The notes beneath the pieces are model-generated. The model had not been told where the DNA came from, ran no database searches, and saw only the letters and a list, made by a program, of their open reading frames with translations. From Candidatus Thiodiazotropha sp. (ex Monitilora ramsayi) (GTDB taxonomy: Bacteria > Pseudomonadota > Gammaproteobacteria > Chromatiales > Chromatiaceae): a stretch of 64,000 nt of DNA. Positions 35,767 through 44,580 of this stretch are shown in pieces. A program made the translations under genes and the position numbers. Position 1 is the first letter of the stretch; every line of letters starts with the position of its first letter. Location of the stretch: positions 62,001 through 126,000 of the forward strand of contig JAHXIO010000002.1 in NCBI GenBank assembly GCA_025655595.1, written 5' to 3'.

Positions 35767-37557
35767 TTAAGCGGATGTCTCCTCACTGGCCGGCTTGCGT
35801 ACCCGGATTGATAGCTCCCGCAATTGATCCGCTCCAACATCAGAGGGAGCGGCAGTGAGCAGACAAGCTGCCGTCTGGGTCTTGGGAAAGGCCATTACGT
35901 CACGTATGGAGTCCGAACCGGTCAACAGCATGACCAGGCGATCGAGGCCAAAGGCGAGACCACCGTGGGGCGGGCAACCAAATTTCAGTGCCGAGAGCAG
36001 GAAGCCAAACTTCTCCTCCGCCTCTTCTTCACCGATCTCCAGCAGTTGGAAGATTTTCTGCTGCACATCCTGCTGATGAATACGGATGGAGCCACCACCC
36101 AGTTCGACACCGTTCATAACCATATCGTATGCGCGGGAGTTACAGGCACCGGGATCCGAATCGAGCAGATCGAGCTGATCCAGTTTGGGCGAAGTAAACG
36201 GATGGTGCAGAGGTGTCCAGCGGTCGTGCTGCTCATCCCATTCGAACATGGGGAAATCGACCACCCACAGGGGTTTCCACTCCCCTTCCATCAGTGCCAG
36301 GTCCTCTCCCAGACGAACCCGAAGGGCACCCAGGGATTCGTTGACCACACGGGCCTTGTCGGCGCCAAAAAAGATCAGGTCCCCATCTTCCGCACCTGTA
36401 CGTTCCAGGATGGCGCTCACCGCCTCGTCCGGCAGAAATTTCAGAATCGGCGACTGCAGACCCTCGACACCCTTGGCCTTTTCATTGACCTTGATGTAGG
36501 CCAGGCCCTTGGCGCCATAGATGCCGACAAACTTGGTGTACTCATCGATCTGCTTTCGGCTGAGGGTATTGCCGCCCGGCACCCGCAGGGCCGCCACCCG
36601 GCCCTTGGGGTCTTTTGCAGGTCCCGAGAAGACCTTGAACTCCACCGATGCCATCACGTCCTGCAGGTCGATCAGTTCCAACGGCACGCGCAGATCGGGA
36701 CGGTCGGAGCCGTAGCGGTCCATGGCCTCATGGTAGGTCATTCTCGGGAAGGGATCGGGTAGATCCACATCGAGTATCTCCTTGTAGAGCGTGCGGATCA
36801 TCTCTTCATTGAGCTGCATGATCTCGTCTTCGTTCAGAAACGAGGTCTCGATATCGAGCTGGGTGAATTCCGGCTGACGGTCGGCACGCAGATCCTCATC
36901 GCGAAAGCAGCGCACGATCTGATAGTAGCGGTCCATACCGGCCATCATCAGCAGCTGCTTGAAGAGCTGGGGTGACTGTGGCAAGGCGAAAAACTGACCG
37001 GGATGGGTACGGCTGGGCACCAGATAGTCCCTTGCGCCCTCCGGTGTAGCCTTGGTCAACATCGGAGTCTCGATATCCAGAAAACCACTATCGTCGAGAA
37101 AACGACGCAGTATCTGAGTCGCCTTTGCGCGAACCCGGATCTTCTCCAGCATCTCCGGGCGCCGCAGGTCCACATATCGGTAGCGCAAGCGTACCTCCTC
37201 AGAGACCCGCTCATGCTCATCGAGCTGAAAGGGAGGCGTATCAGCACGGTTGAGAATCTCCAGTTCCAGTCCCAGGATCTCGACCTCACCCGTGGGAAGA
37301 TCGGGATTCACCGTCCCCTCGGGGCGGGGGCGCACACGGCCCTTGATACGTAGCACGAACTCGTTGCGAACATGCTCGGCAAGCTGGAAGATCTCAGGCA
37401 GATCGGGGTCGTAGACCACCTGTACCAGGCCTTCGCGATCCCGCAGATCGATAAATATCACACCACCATGATCCCGGCGGCGGTGGACCCAGCCGCAAAG
37501 TTCCACTTCCTGATCGATATGAGCACTGTTGATCTGTCCGCAATAATGGCTGCGCAT
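35767..37557 (-). CDS. aspS: Aspartate--tRNA ligase
   Basis: The 596-residue class II synthetase of the bacterial type. Visible: N-terminal OB domain ([29 protein letters not shown]), motif 2 region [29 protein letters not shown] insertion domain (about 290-420) and motif 3 [17 protein letters not shown]. Whether it is discriminating (tRNA-Asp only) or also charges tRNA-Asn cannot be decided here, because gatCAB presence is unknown. It lies after the FmdB and DUF502 genes, in a common proteobacterial order. Confidence 0.98.
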   Translation of the reverse strand: MRSHYCGQINSAHIDQEVELCGWVHRRRDHGGVIFIDLRDREGLVQVVYDPDLPEIFQLAEHVRNEFVLRIKGRVRPRPEGTVNPDLPTGEVEILGLELEILNRADTPPFQLDEHERVSEEVRLRYRYVDLRRPEMLEKIRVRAKATQILRRFLDDSGFLDIETPMLTKATPEGARDYLVPSRTHPGQFFALPQSPQLFKQLLMMAGMDRYYQIVRCFRDEDLRADRQPEFTQLDIETSFLNEDEIMQLNEEMIRTLYKEILDVDLPDPFPRMTYHEAMDRYGSDRPDLRVPLELIDLQDVMASVEFKVFSGPAKDPKGRVAALRVPGGNTLSRKQIDEYTKFVGIYGAKGLAYIKVNEKAKGVEGLQSPILKFLPDEAVSAILERTGAEDGDLIFFGADKARVVNESLGALRVRLGEDLALMEGEWKPLWVVDFPMFEWDEQHDRWTPLHHPFTSPKLDQLDLLDSDPGACNSRAYDMVMNGVELGGGSIRIHQQDVQQKIFQLLEIGEEEAEEKFGFLLSALKFGCPPHGGLAFGLDRLVMLLTGSDSIRDVMAFPKTQTAACLLTAAPSDVGADQLRELSIRVRKPASEETSA

Positions 37558-37617
37558 GGGTATTTCCTGTGAAAACTGGTGATGGTCGCAAGAACGGGCC
37601 GCTAAAAGGCGGGAATG

Positions 37618-38268
37618 TTACGGCTTGGCCTCTGCCTCTGCAAGTCCGTCGGACTGGGTGGCAGCCTCCGGTAGTGCGGGATTCACGGCTCCCATGGAGA
37701 GCAGTAACTTCAGTCCGTCGTCTACACTCAGATCGATCTCCCGCACATCCTCTTTCGGCACCAAGACGAAATAGCCGCCGGTGGGGTTGGGCGTGGTGGG
37801 GACATAGACACTGATAAGTTCCTTTCCGATGGCCTGTTGAACCGGTCCCTGCTCGTCATTGGTCAGAAACGCCAGGGCCCACATGCCGCGCCGGGGAAAC
37901 TCTACCAGCACCACTTTTCGAAAAGATTCCCCCTTGTCGGAGAGCATAGTCTCCACCATCTGCTTGACGGCTGAGTAGACCGAACGGACTAGCGGTATCC
38001 TGGAGAGCATATTTTCCCAAAGGCTAACCAGCTTGCGTCCAAACAGATTGGCGGCAACCAAGCCGGTCAGCAAAAGAATCAGCATCGAAAGCACAACGCC
38101 GAGGCCAGGAATATGGAATCCCAGTAAGTTGTCCGGCCGATAGGCTTCCGGCAACAGAAGCAGGCTCTGGTCCATCCAATCGACCAGAAGCCTGATGACG
38201 AAAAGGGTGGCTACCAGCGGCAGCCAGACCAGCAGACCGGCCACCAGATAGCGGCGAAGAAAATTCAT
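37618..38268 (-). CDS. DUF502 family membrane protein
   Basis: A 216-residue protein with two membrane segments: residues about 7-29 (LVAGLLVWLPLVATLFVIRLLVD) and about 52-75 (PGLGVVLSMLILLLTGLVAANLFG). The rest matches DUF502: RIPLVRSVYSAVKQMVETML, VVLVEFPRRGMWALAFLTN and SVYVPTTPNPTGGYFVLVPKEDV. Bacterial function is unknown; plant relatives (LIKE-COV) affect vascular development. The gene order FmdB-type ribbon, DUF502, aspS is frequently conserved. Confidence 0.92.
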   Translation of the reverse strand: MNFLRRYLVAGLLVWLPLVATLFVIRLLVDWMDQSLLLLPEAYRPDNLLGFHIPGLGVVLSMLILLLTGLVAANLFGRKLVSLWENMLSRIPLVRSVYSAVKQMVETMLSDKGESFRKVVLVEFPRRGMWALAFLTNDEQGPVQQAIGKELISVYVPTTPNPTGGYFVLVPKEDVREIDLSVDDGLKLLLSMGAVNPALPEAATQSDGLAEAEAKP

Positions 38269-38285
38269 TTTATATCAATTAGTTA

Positions 38286-38549
38286 TTAAGAATGGCAGGC
38301 ACAGCCGCTACTACAGCTTGATGATTTGCTGTCAGAATTGCTGCTCTTGTCCTCGGTTTTCTTCTTGCCGCCTTTGAAATCTGTCTCGTACCAGCCGCTA
38401 CCTTTGAGACGAAATCCCGCGGCGGTCAGTGCTTTCTTCAGAGACGCCTGCTTACATTCCGGGCAATCCGTAAGCAGAGGATCACTCATTTTCTGTAGAG
38501 CCTCCAGTTCATGGCCGCAGGATTCACAATGGTATTCGTAGATCGGCAT
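38286..38549 (-). CDS. FmdB-type zinc-ribbon regulatory protein
   Basis: An 87-residue protein with an N-terminal zinc ribbon MPIYEYHCESCGHELEALQKM ... LTDCPECKQ (CxxC pairs at about residues 8-11 and 30-33), then FRLKGSGWYETDFK and a Ser/Lys-rich tail ending in a second Cys cluster (SSCSSGCACHS). This is the FmdB/CxxC_CXXC_SSSS family. The C-terminal cysteines may bind metal. Function is not established. First gene of the FmdB-DUF502-aspS-nudB group. Confidence 0.92.
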   Translation of the reverse strand: MPIYEYHCESCGHELEALQKMSDPLLTDCPECKQASLKKALTAAGFRLKGSGWYETDFKGGKKKTEDKSSNSDSKSSSCSSGCACHS

Positions 38550-38984
38550 GGCGATTCCTCAAATGATCGATTTTTGGTACGCCGCCGTTCAGATGCGCAC
38601 CACTAAAAACCTGGAATCGTAACATACTGGTAGCGAATAAGGGTCATTTCCCGCTGAGAATCGATCCGTTTGCGTGATCTTTCCAAATAGGTGAAGAACA
38701 CAAACAACAGCTTGCCGAATGATCTCAATTGAATGAAGTCATTGGATTATGCGAGACGGTTTGAGAAATGTTCAAACCTTTATCAAGTACACATTGAGGC
38801 TATACCGTACTGATTGGATTTTACTGTCAGATAAATTGGGGCTTTCCAACACATGAACCTGTATTCGATCCATGTATCGAAATCATATCTTCATGGCAGT
38901 CAATCGACGGGCTATTCGTACAAGTTCAAGCGGCCAAGCTTGAACTGAACGGCTGACATCATCAACGACGCCAGCCGCGATTCT
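38550..38984. other. Intergenic region with hairpin 38923-38946
   Basis: About 435 bp without a gene between the FmdB-type gene and the P-box protein. A 9-bp stem (AGTTCAAGC/GCTTGAACT, 38923-38946) lies about 40 bases downstream of the stop of the P-box gene and may mark its transcript end, though no U-run follows. The rest shows no recognisable element. Confidence 0.4.
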
Positions 38985-39764
38985 CTAGGCTGCAGCTTTT
39001 ACATACATAGAGGTGATATTGTTCATATGATCCATGATCTTATCCGTAGTCGCAAAAACGGTGACGGGCAATCCACCCTTTTCAACATCCAGGAAGAAGG
39101 GGCGTATAACCCGCCAGAGCAGACTGACCCGGGCAAGATTATCAGTGATCTCGGGTGTATTGATCTTTTCGGCTTTGAGAAGGGCCAATGCCGATTCAAA
39201 CTCGCTAACAGCTTTTTTTATCTGACTGATGGAGTCCGGGTCCTTAAAGCCTGACTGATAGGCAATGTAGTATTTGGCAATGCGTTGAGAGAGCATACGC
39301 TGCCTGCCGGAAATATTGATAATCTTCGGCTTTTCAACATTGGCCAGCGCCTCGATCTTGACCACGATATCATGGCTGGCTTCCAGAATGGTCTCACTCA
39401 AGTCGAGGACCTGGGCTGCGCTCTCTTTGCTATAGGGGCGACCCGCCAGGTCGATATACTCCTCAATGATAATATCCACAAAGGCCAGCATTTTCTGTAC
39501 ATTCTGATTGCTGATTTCGGCTTTCAATTCAGTGTGGTTCTTTATGAATTCAGCAATGCTGATATGTAACTGCTGCTCTGCTTTATCCCGTCTCACACCG
39601 TTTCCGAGAAAGAAGTAAGCCTTTGCAATTCTCTGTGAGAGCATGCGTTGTTTGCCAGCCTTGTTGACGGCTTGGGACAGGTCAATTTTTGCCGAATGGG
39701 CAGAAAATGAGAATGCCAGCATGACGCTAAGGCAGAAGGTTAACAGATATCTTGAGATCTTCAT
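38985..39764 (-). CDS. Secreted protein with two PilJ/NarX-type sensing domains
   Basis: A 259-residue exported protein (signal peptide ISRYLLTFCLSVMLAFSFSAHSA) composed of two tandem type IV pili methyl-accepting chemotaxis transducer N-terminal domains. Each has the P-box-like helix: NKAGKQRMLSQRIAKAYF (about 34-51) and NISGRQRMLSQRIAKYYI (about 149-166). In NarX/NarQ this motif binds nitrate; in PilJ it is a periplasmic sensing module. Here there is no membrane anchor or kinase/MCP output domain, so it is a free periplasmic or exported protein. It might bind a small anion and present it to a receptor. Function unknown. Confidence 0.85.
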   Translation of the reverse strand: MKISRYLLTFCLSVMLAFSFSAHSAKIDLSQAVNKAGKQRMLSQRIAKAYFFLGNGVRRDKAEQQLHISIAEFIKNHTELKAEISNQNVQKMLAFVDIIIEEYIDLAGRPYSKESAAQVLDLSETILEASHDIVVKIEALANVEKPKIINISGRQRMLSQRIAKYYIAYQSGFKDPDSISQIKKAVSEFESALALLKAEKINTPEITDNLARVSLLWRVIRPFFLDVEKGGLPVTVFATTDKIMDHMNNITSMYVKAAA

Positions 39765-40390
39765 AATTACTTTCCTGATACATCTTGGAAGAGTGGCTTA
39801 TCTCATTCTGCTCAATCGCATCATCCCTATCGGATCAGGATGCAGTCGTCGGCACGAATAGTGAGCGCGGAGACAACTTAGCACTCGAGGTACAGTGAAA
39901 AGGCTGCACGAACCCATTTACACTAGTTTGCGAAAACCCTGTTGAAATTTCATATGAAATATGTATCGACGATCTATGCAGAAGGTTTAGTCGGTTCGTT
40001 CTTAGATTGAATGCCGGATTTCAAATAAACGGCCATATCGGAAGGCGATTCCTAACTATCGCCATCGCAAGGCCATTCCAGGCTCTCCTCCCTGATCAAA
40101 CTTCGCAATCACACAGTTTCCCACTTCAGATGACATGAACAGTTGCTGATCTGCACATAGTGGAATATGCGGATGGTCTATTAAGGCCGCCGGTGATCTT
40201 TCCGACATATTGATTTTCTTGGCTCGCTGACTGACGAGCCGAGTGCTGCTGGGAGCTGTGAAAACTGATACGGTTGGTTAATGGATCAGTACAAAGACTG
40301 AGATCCAACAACGTGTTGTAGTTTCTGTATGAACTTTGTTATGAGCAGAGATAACGAGCGAAGTCTCCAGGACCCATCAAGAACTTAACC
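39765..40390. other. Intergenic region upstream of the P-box protein
   Basis: About 625 bp with no supported gene on either strand. It contains a small palindrome ATTTCATATGAAAT near 39946-39959 and a few short frames without protein character. The promoter of the P-box gene should lie at the left part, but no clear signal was seen. Confidence 0.4.
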
Positions 40391-40408
40391 AGGGCCTGAT
40401 AGCACTAT
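40391..40408. repeat. Solo MITE-type end at the PilZ gene stop
   Basis: AGGGCCTGATAGCACTAT matches the first 18 bases of the 11.2-kb MITE end at 16 positions. It supplies the TAG stop of the PilZ protein gene. No matching opposite end is visible within several hundred bases, so it would be a solo or truncated element. Confidence 0.4.
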
Positions 40409-40989
40409 GTCAGTCCCTGCTGTTCTCTGCGCTGTCGCAACATCTCACCCTGGCGTCGCATGATGTGTCGGATCAGTGCCTCCTGATCCGTATCGCGGAT
40501 AAGCGTGAAATTGATTCGCACATGGTGAGGATAATCGCTATCAGCCTCCTGAGAAGCCTCCAGGCCGACCACCTCGCCGTAGGCTAACACGCCTGTATAT
40601 GAGGGCAACAGCAACAACTTGATCTCAATATGATCCCCGATAGCCAGCGGCTCGGCGATATCCATTGCCAGTCCACCGGCACTCAGATTGACAGAACGGG
40701 AAGGTTGCCCCAGTAGATCGCTCTCCTCCGCCAGAAAGCTCTGTCCAAGCAGATTGATTTTCTCATCCAGTGCCTTGAGGTAATCGGCCACATCCGGATC
40801 GCGTTGCTCAATTCGGTGCAGGGAGGCGGAAAGGTGCTGACTGATCACCTGCATCCGGGTCATCACACTGAATCGATCGTTCTGCAACCGATCATCGATA
40901 GAGGCCGGCAGCTCGGACGCCGGAATGGTGTGATAACTCACCTGAACGGAATCATCGATTCGGAAGAATTCTCTGCGCTCGTCGGTCAT
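40405..40989 (-). CDS. PilZ-domain protein
   Basis: A 194-residue soluble protein. The N-terminal ERREFFRIDDSVQVSY contains the RxxxR-type cyclic-di-GMP motif (RREFFR) and the C-terminal PilZ barrel has SVNLSAGGLAMDI (the D/NxSxxG motif, about residues 98-110). A helical insert (about 45-90) separates the two, as in PilZ proteins of the flagellar-brake-like or DUF-type. It lies next to pomAB and on the same strand, with 54 bp between, which suggests cyclic-di-GMP control of motility. Its last codons merge with a MITE-like end. Confidence 0.85.
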   Translation of the reverse strand: MTDERREFFRIDDSVQVSYHTIPASELPASIDDRLQNDRFSVMTRMQVISQHLSASLHRIEQRDPDVADYLKALDEKINLLGQSFLAEESDLLGQPSRSVNLSAGGLAMDIAEPLAIGDHIEIKLLLLPSYTGVLAYGEVVGLEASQEADSDYPHHVRINFTLIRDTDQEALIRHIMRRQGEMLRQRREQQGLT

Positions 40990-41043
40990 ATCGCCCTACA
41001 CTCCTCTCTTTCTCTTTCCCCATGCATGGTCCCGAGAAGACCC

Positions 41044-41973
41044 TCAGCCCTCACTGGCCTCGATCACCTCACCGCTGTCGATATCCTCACCCCGCTGGAT
41101 GATCAGTTCCACCCGACGGTTCAGTGCCCGATTCTCACGAGTGTCATTGGGTACCAGCGGCCTTGAATCGGCGAACCCCTGGATCAGGAATCGGTTCTGA
41201 TCCAGTGCCGCGTTACTCAGCATCGCGTGTACAACAGTCACTGCCCGTGCCGAGGAGAGTTCCCAGTTTGAGCGAAAACGTTTGGTCGAGATCGGGATAT
41301 TGTCAGTATGGCCCGCGACAATGATCTTACCAGGGGTGTCTGCGAACACATCGGTAATTTTCGAGATGACCTCGAAAAAGTCGGGATTCAGATTGGCACG
41401 GCCGGAGGGAAATGATCCTTTTTCCTGGATGCGGATGATGATTTTGGCACCCTCTCTTTCCACTTCCAGAAGCCCTTCATCGATCTCCTCGTCCAGCTTC
41501 TCTTTCAACTCCTGTGCCTGCGTCTCGACCTCCTGTTCCAGCTTGGCCTGCATGGCTGCCTGTGCGACATCAATGTCTATAGACTCCTGAGCCTGAGACT
41601 CCTCCGCCTGAGCACCCTCCGCCCCAGACTCCTGAGCCTGAGACTCCTGAGCATGCTCTTCCACATCGAGGTTTTCCTTCTCGACATCGGTAGTCATTTG
41701 CCTAATCTCAGTAATGGGAGTCGGTTGAGGAATACCCGGGCTGAACTCCTGCTTGATCACGCTGGTGCCCTTGACGATCTCAGATGCCGGTATCTCCCGC
41801 TGGACACCAAAGGCATCCTTCATCGATTCAGCCATCTTTTTAAAACGAATCGCATCGATTTCAGCGAAGGAGAGCAGCAGCACAAAAAAGCACATCAGGA
41901 GTGACATGAGATCGGCGAACGTTGCCAGCCAGGGCGGCAGGCCCGCATCACATTTGGGGCAATCATCTGCCAT
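41044..41973 (-). CDS. pomB: Flagellar stator protein PomB/MotB
   Basis: The 309-residue peptidoglycan-anchored stator subunit. The single membrane span carries the ion-binding Asp in TFADLMSLLMCFFVLLLSFAE (about residues 18-38), and the C-terminal OmpA-like domain (about 180-300) has IIVAGHTDNIPI, NWELSSARAVTVVHAML and ENRALNRRVELII. Between them lies a Gln/Ala/Glu-rich linker of imperfect AQES repeats (about residues 112-140). Starts with MADDCPKCDAGLP, the cysteine-bearing N-terminus common in PomB. Coupled with pomA four bases upstream. Confidence 0.94.
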   Translation of the reverse strand: MADDCPKCDAGLPPWLATFADLMSLLMCFFVLLLSFAEIDAIRFKKMAESMKDAFGVQREIPASEIVKGTSVIKQEFSPGIPQPTPITEIRQMTTDVEKENLDVEEHAQESQAQESGAEGAQAEESQAQESIDIDVAQAAMQAKLEQEVETQAQELKEKLDEEIDEGLLEVEREGAKIIIRIQEKGSFPSGRANLNPDFFEVISKITDVFADTPGKIIVAGHTDNIPISTKRFRSNWELSSARAVTVVHAMLSNAALDQNRFLIQGFADSRPLVPNDTRENRALNRRVELIIQRGEDIDSGEVIEASEG

Positions 41974-41977
41974 TTTG

Positions 41978-42736
41978 TCAGTCTTCCTGGCTCGGACGCT
42001 TGCCAGTGGGCAGGTAGGTACTTAACAGCTGCTCCAACACCCTTGGGTTCATACCTTCCTGTATTCCGGATATGGTCTCCATGATCAAAGACTTGTTGGT
42101 CTTCTCCATACTACTGGCGCGGGCCAGTTTTTCGGACATGGGCTGAGCAAAGGCGTTGGCGATGATCGCACCGTAAAGTGTGGTCAGCAGGGCCACCGCC
42201 ATGGCGGGGCCGATACTGGCCGGGTCCGACATATTCGCCAACATCTGTACCAGACCCACCAAGGTACCGATCATGCCCATCGCGGGAGCCATCGTGGCCA
42301 TATTCTTGAACATGGTCTGGCCAACCTCATGGCGCTGGATGGTCAGATCGATGTCCTTTGTCAGCAATTTGTTGACCAATGTGGGATCGTGACCGTCAAC
42401 GCAGAGACTGATGCCTTGTTGTAGAAAGGGATTACCAATCTCCTGCCCCTCCAAGGCCAACAGGCCGTTTTTTCGGGCGATATCGGCGAGCTCCACTGCC
42501 TCTTCGATCAATTTTTTAGGATCGTCAGTATTGTAGAAGAAGGCCTTCATTCCGATGCTGAAGGAACCGAGAAAGTCACCCAGGGAGACCTGCATCAGGG
42601 TTACCATGAAGGTACCGCCTACAACGATGAGTATTGAAGGGACATTGACGAACAACATGACATCGCCACCCGAAGCAATGGCGCCGATAATGATGCCGAA
42701 CCCGCCCAGCAAACCGACCAGTGTTGCAATATCCAC
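41978..42736 (-). CDS. pomA: Flagellar stator protein PomA/MotA
   Basis: The 252-residue four-span stator subunit that with PomB forms the ion channel driving flagellar rotation. It begins DIATLVGLLGGFGIIIGAIASGGD and has the pore helices TMAPAMGMIGTLVGLVQML and AVALLTTLYGAIIANAFAQP. Length and sequence are like Vibrio PomA (253 residues) rather than the longer E. coli MotA, so a sodium-driven motor is likely, though ion choice needs experiment. Start is GTG (42734-42736). Confidence 0.94.
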   Translation of the reverse strand: MDIATLVGLLGGFGIIIGAIASGGDVMLFVNVPSILIVVGGTFMVTLMQVSLGDFLGSFSIGMKAFFYNTDDPKKLIEEAVELADIARKNGLLALEGQEIGNPFLQQGISLCVDGHDPTLVNKLLTKDIDLTIQRHEVGQTMFKNMATMAPAMGMIGTLVGLVQMLANMSDPASIGPAMAVALLTTLYGAIIANAFAQPMSEKLARASSMEKTNKSLIMETISGIQEGMNPRVLEQLLSTYLPTGKRPSQED

Positions 42737-42964
42737 CTGTGCTAACTCCGACTCCCCGTTGTTGTATCAATATTGAAGAATCGGTACCCATGGTCATGAC
42801 AATGCCAACAGGGCATAACTATTGATGCCGCTTCTTCAATCCATTCTGAACTGGTTAGCGGACGTCGCGAGTGAAACTTTAATTCCTTTTCCTGTACGGA
42901 AAGCCCGCCGGAGCCCTCAAGGAACAGAAGACAGAAATGTTAATAATCGAGTATTCTAGGCGCC

Positions 42965-43813
42965 ATGTCTGTTGCTAAAAGCGTTCTCATCACCGGCTGT
43001 TCCAGTGGTATCGGGCGTTGTGTTGCCGAAGGGCTGAGAACAAGGGGATACCGGGTTATCGCATCTGCAAGAGCTGCGGAGGATGTCCAGCAGCTACAAC
43101 AACTGGGATTCGATGCGCTCCATCTTGATCTGGATGACAGCGAGTCCATTCAAAATGCAGTCAAACAGGCTCTCACGCTTTGCGACAACAGGCTCTACGC
43201 CGTCTTCAATAACGGCGCCTATGGACAACCTGGTGCAGTAGAGGATCTCAGCCGCGACACCCTGCGACGCCAGTTTGAGACAAATCTCTTTGGATGGCAC
43301 GAACTGACCTGCCAACTTATTCCTCATATGCGGCATCAGGGCGAGGGACGTATTGTTCAGAACAGCTCTATCCTCGGTTTCATGACACTCCCTTATCGCG
43401 GCGCCTATGTGGCCAGTAAATATGCCTTGGAGGGACTGAGTGATACTTTACGTCTGGAGCTGGCAGGGAGCGGGATCCATGTCTCATTGATCGAACCCGG
43501 CCCCATCGAAAGCCGCTTTCGCGCCAATGCATTAAAGCACTGGCAGGAAAATATCGATCAGGAGAACTCCTTTCACAAGGACTATTATCAGGCTATGCTG
43601 GCGAGACTGAATAAAAAGGGACCAGCCGCCCCATTTACCCTGCCGCCGGAAGCGGTATTGAAGAAGGTGGTGCATGCCCTTGAGAGCCGCAGGCCGAAAC
43701 CCCGCTATTATGTGACCTTCCCGACCCATCTGTTTGCCCTGCTACGGCGAATTCTCTCCAGCAGGGGAATGGACCGTACATTGCTGAGGGTATCCGGCAA
43801 GGGACATCGGTAA
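42965..43813 (+). CDS. Short-chain dehydrogenase/reductase
   Basis: A 282-residue classical SDR. The nucleotide-binding motif TGCSSGIG (about residues 10-17), NNGAYG (about 82-87), NSSILGFM with the catalytic Ser, and YVASKYA with Tyr/Lys are all present. The C-terminal extension PRYYVTFPTHLFALLRRILSSRGMD is found in the retinol-dehydrogenase-like / YbbO-type group. Substrate unknown. Divergent from pomAB. Confidence 0.88.
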   Translation: MSVAKSVLITGCSSGIGRCVAEGLRTRGYRVIASARAAEDVQQLQQLGFDALHLDLDDSESIQNAVKQALTLCDNRLYAVFNNGAYGQPGAVEDLSRDTLRRQFETNLFGWHELTCQLIPHMRHQGEGRIVQNSSILGFMTLPYRGAYVASKYALEGLSDTLRLELAGSGIHVSLIEPGPIESRFRANALKHWQENIDQENSFHKDYYQAMLARLNKKGPAAPFTLPPEAVLKKVVHALESRRPKPRYYVTFPTHLFALLRRILSSRGMDRTLLRVSGKGHR

Positions 43814-43905
43814 GGACCTTTTTCATACAATCCACCGGTTGAAGCGGGATGCCGATCTGTGACATCATCCCGCACCTTCTCTTCGTAAGATTGACCGGTA
43901 TCAGC

Positions 43906-44544
43906 ATGCCCAAAGAGATCCCAGTACCCGTGGAAATCAACCTGCACCAGAAGTCACGCCTTCTGGCCCTGCGCTTCTCGGATGGTGCAAGCTTCGAACT
44001 GCCCTGCGAATACCTCCGGGTCTTCTCCACTGCGGCCGAGGTGAAGGCCGGTTCAACCCCGGTGACCGGCAAGGAATCTGTCAATATCGAACGGATCGAA
44101 CCCCAGGGGCAGTATGCCATCCGTCTGGTCTTCGATGATGGACACGATACGGGCATCTACTCGTGGGAAACACTCTACCGGCTTGGAGAGGAGCTGGACA
44201 AGAACTGGCAATCCTATCTCGACAAACTGAATTCGCTTGGATACCAACGCAAGGAGGCTGTCGACCAGGAGCGCACAATTAAACTCTACTACTTTTCCTG
44301 GCTTGCCAATAAAGCTGGCAAAGAGAGTGAAGAGATAAGACTGCCTCAATCGGTCGTTACCATTTCCGACCTGCTGAAGTTACTGCGTAACCGCCGCCCG
44401 CAGCTGGCGCCTGTGTTTGATGAGTCATTGATAAGACCGACCGTCAATAAGCAGTTTGCGGAATTGTTTACGAAACTTGAGCAGGGCGATGAGGTCGCCT
44501 TGGTACCCAATCGTCCCACCCCTCCGGCAACCCCCGATCGCTGA
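43906..44544 (+). CDS. DUF971 domain fused to a MoaD/ThiS-like domain
   Basis: A 212-residue protein with two recognisable parts. Residues about 12-108 are a DUF971 domain (LLALRFSDGASFELPCEYLRVFS ... YAIRLVFDDGHDTGIYSWETLYRLG), otherwise seen alone or at the C-terminus of Mrp/ApbC iron-sulfur carriers. Residues about 124-200 resemble a MoaD/ThiS ubiquitin-like sulfur carrier (TIKLYYFSWLANKAGKESEEI ... GDEVALVP). The C-terminus then runs NRPTPPATPDR, lacking the Gly-Gly needed for adenylation and thiocarboxylate formation. It may be an adaptor rather than a sulfur donor. Start chosen at ATG 43906, just before the domain; 43849 is an alternative. Confidence 0.75.
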   Translation: MPKEIPVPVEINLHQKSRLLALRFSDGASFELPCEYLRVFSTAAEVKAGSTPVTGKESVNIERIEPQGQYAIRLVFDDGHDTGIYSWETLYRLGEELDKNWQSYLDKLNSLGYQRKEAVDQERTIKLYYFSWLANKAGKESEEIRLPQSVVTISDLLKLLRNRRPQLAPVFDESLIRPTVNKQFAELFTKLEQGDEVALVPNRPTPPATPDR

Positions 44545-44580
44545 GCGATACGAACCGATTAAAAATGGGCGAATTAAGGA

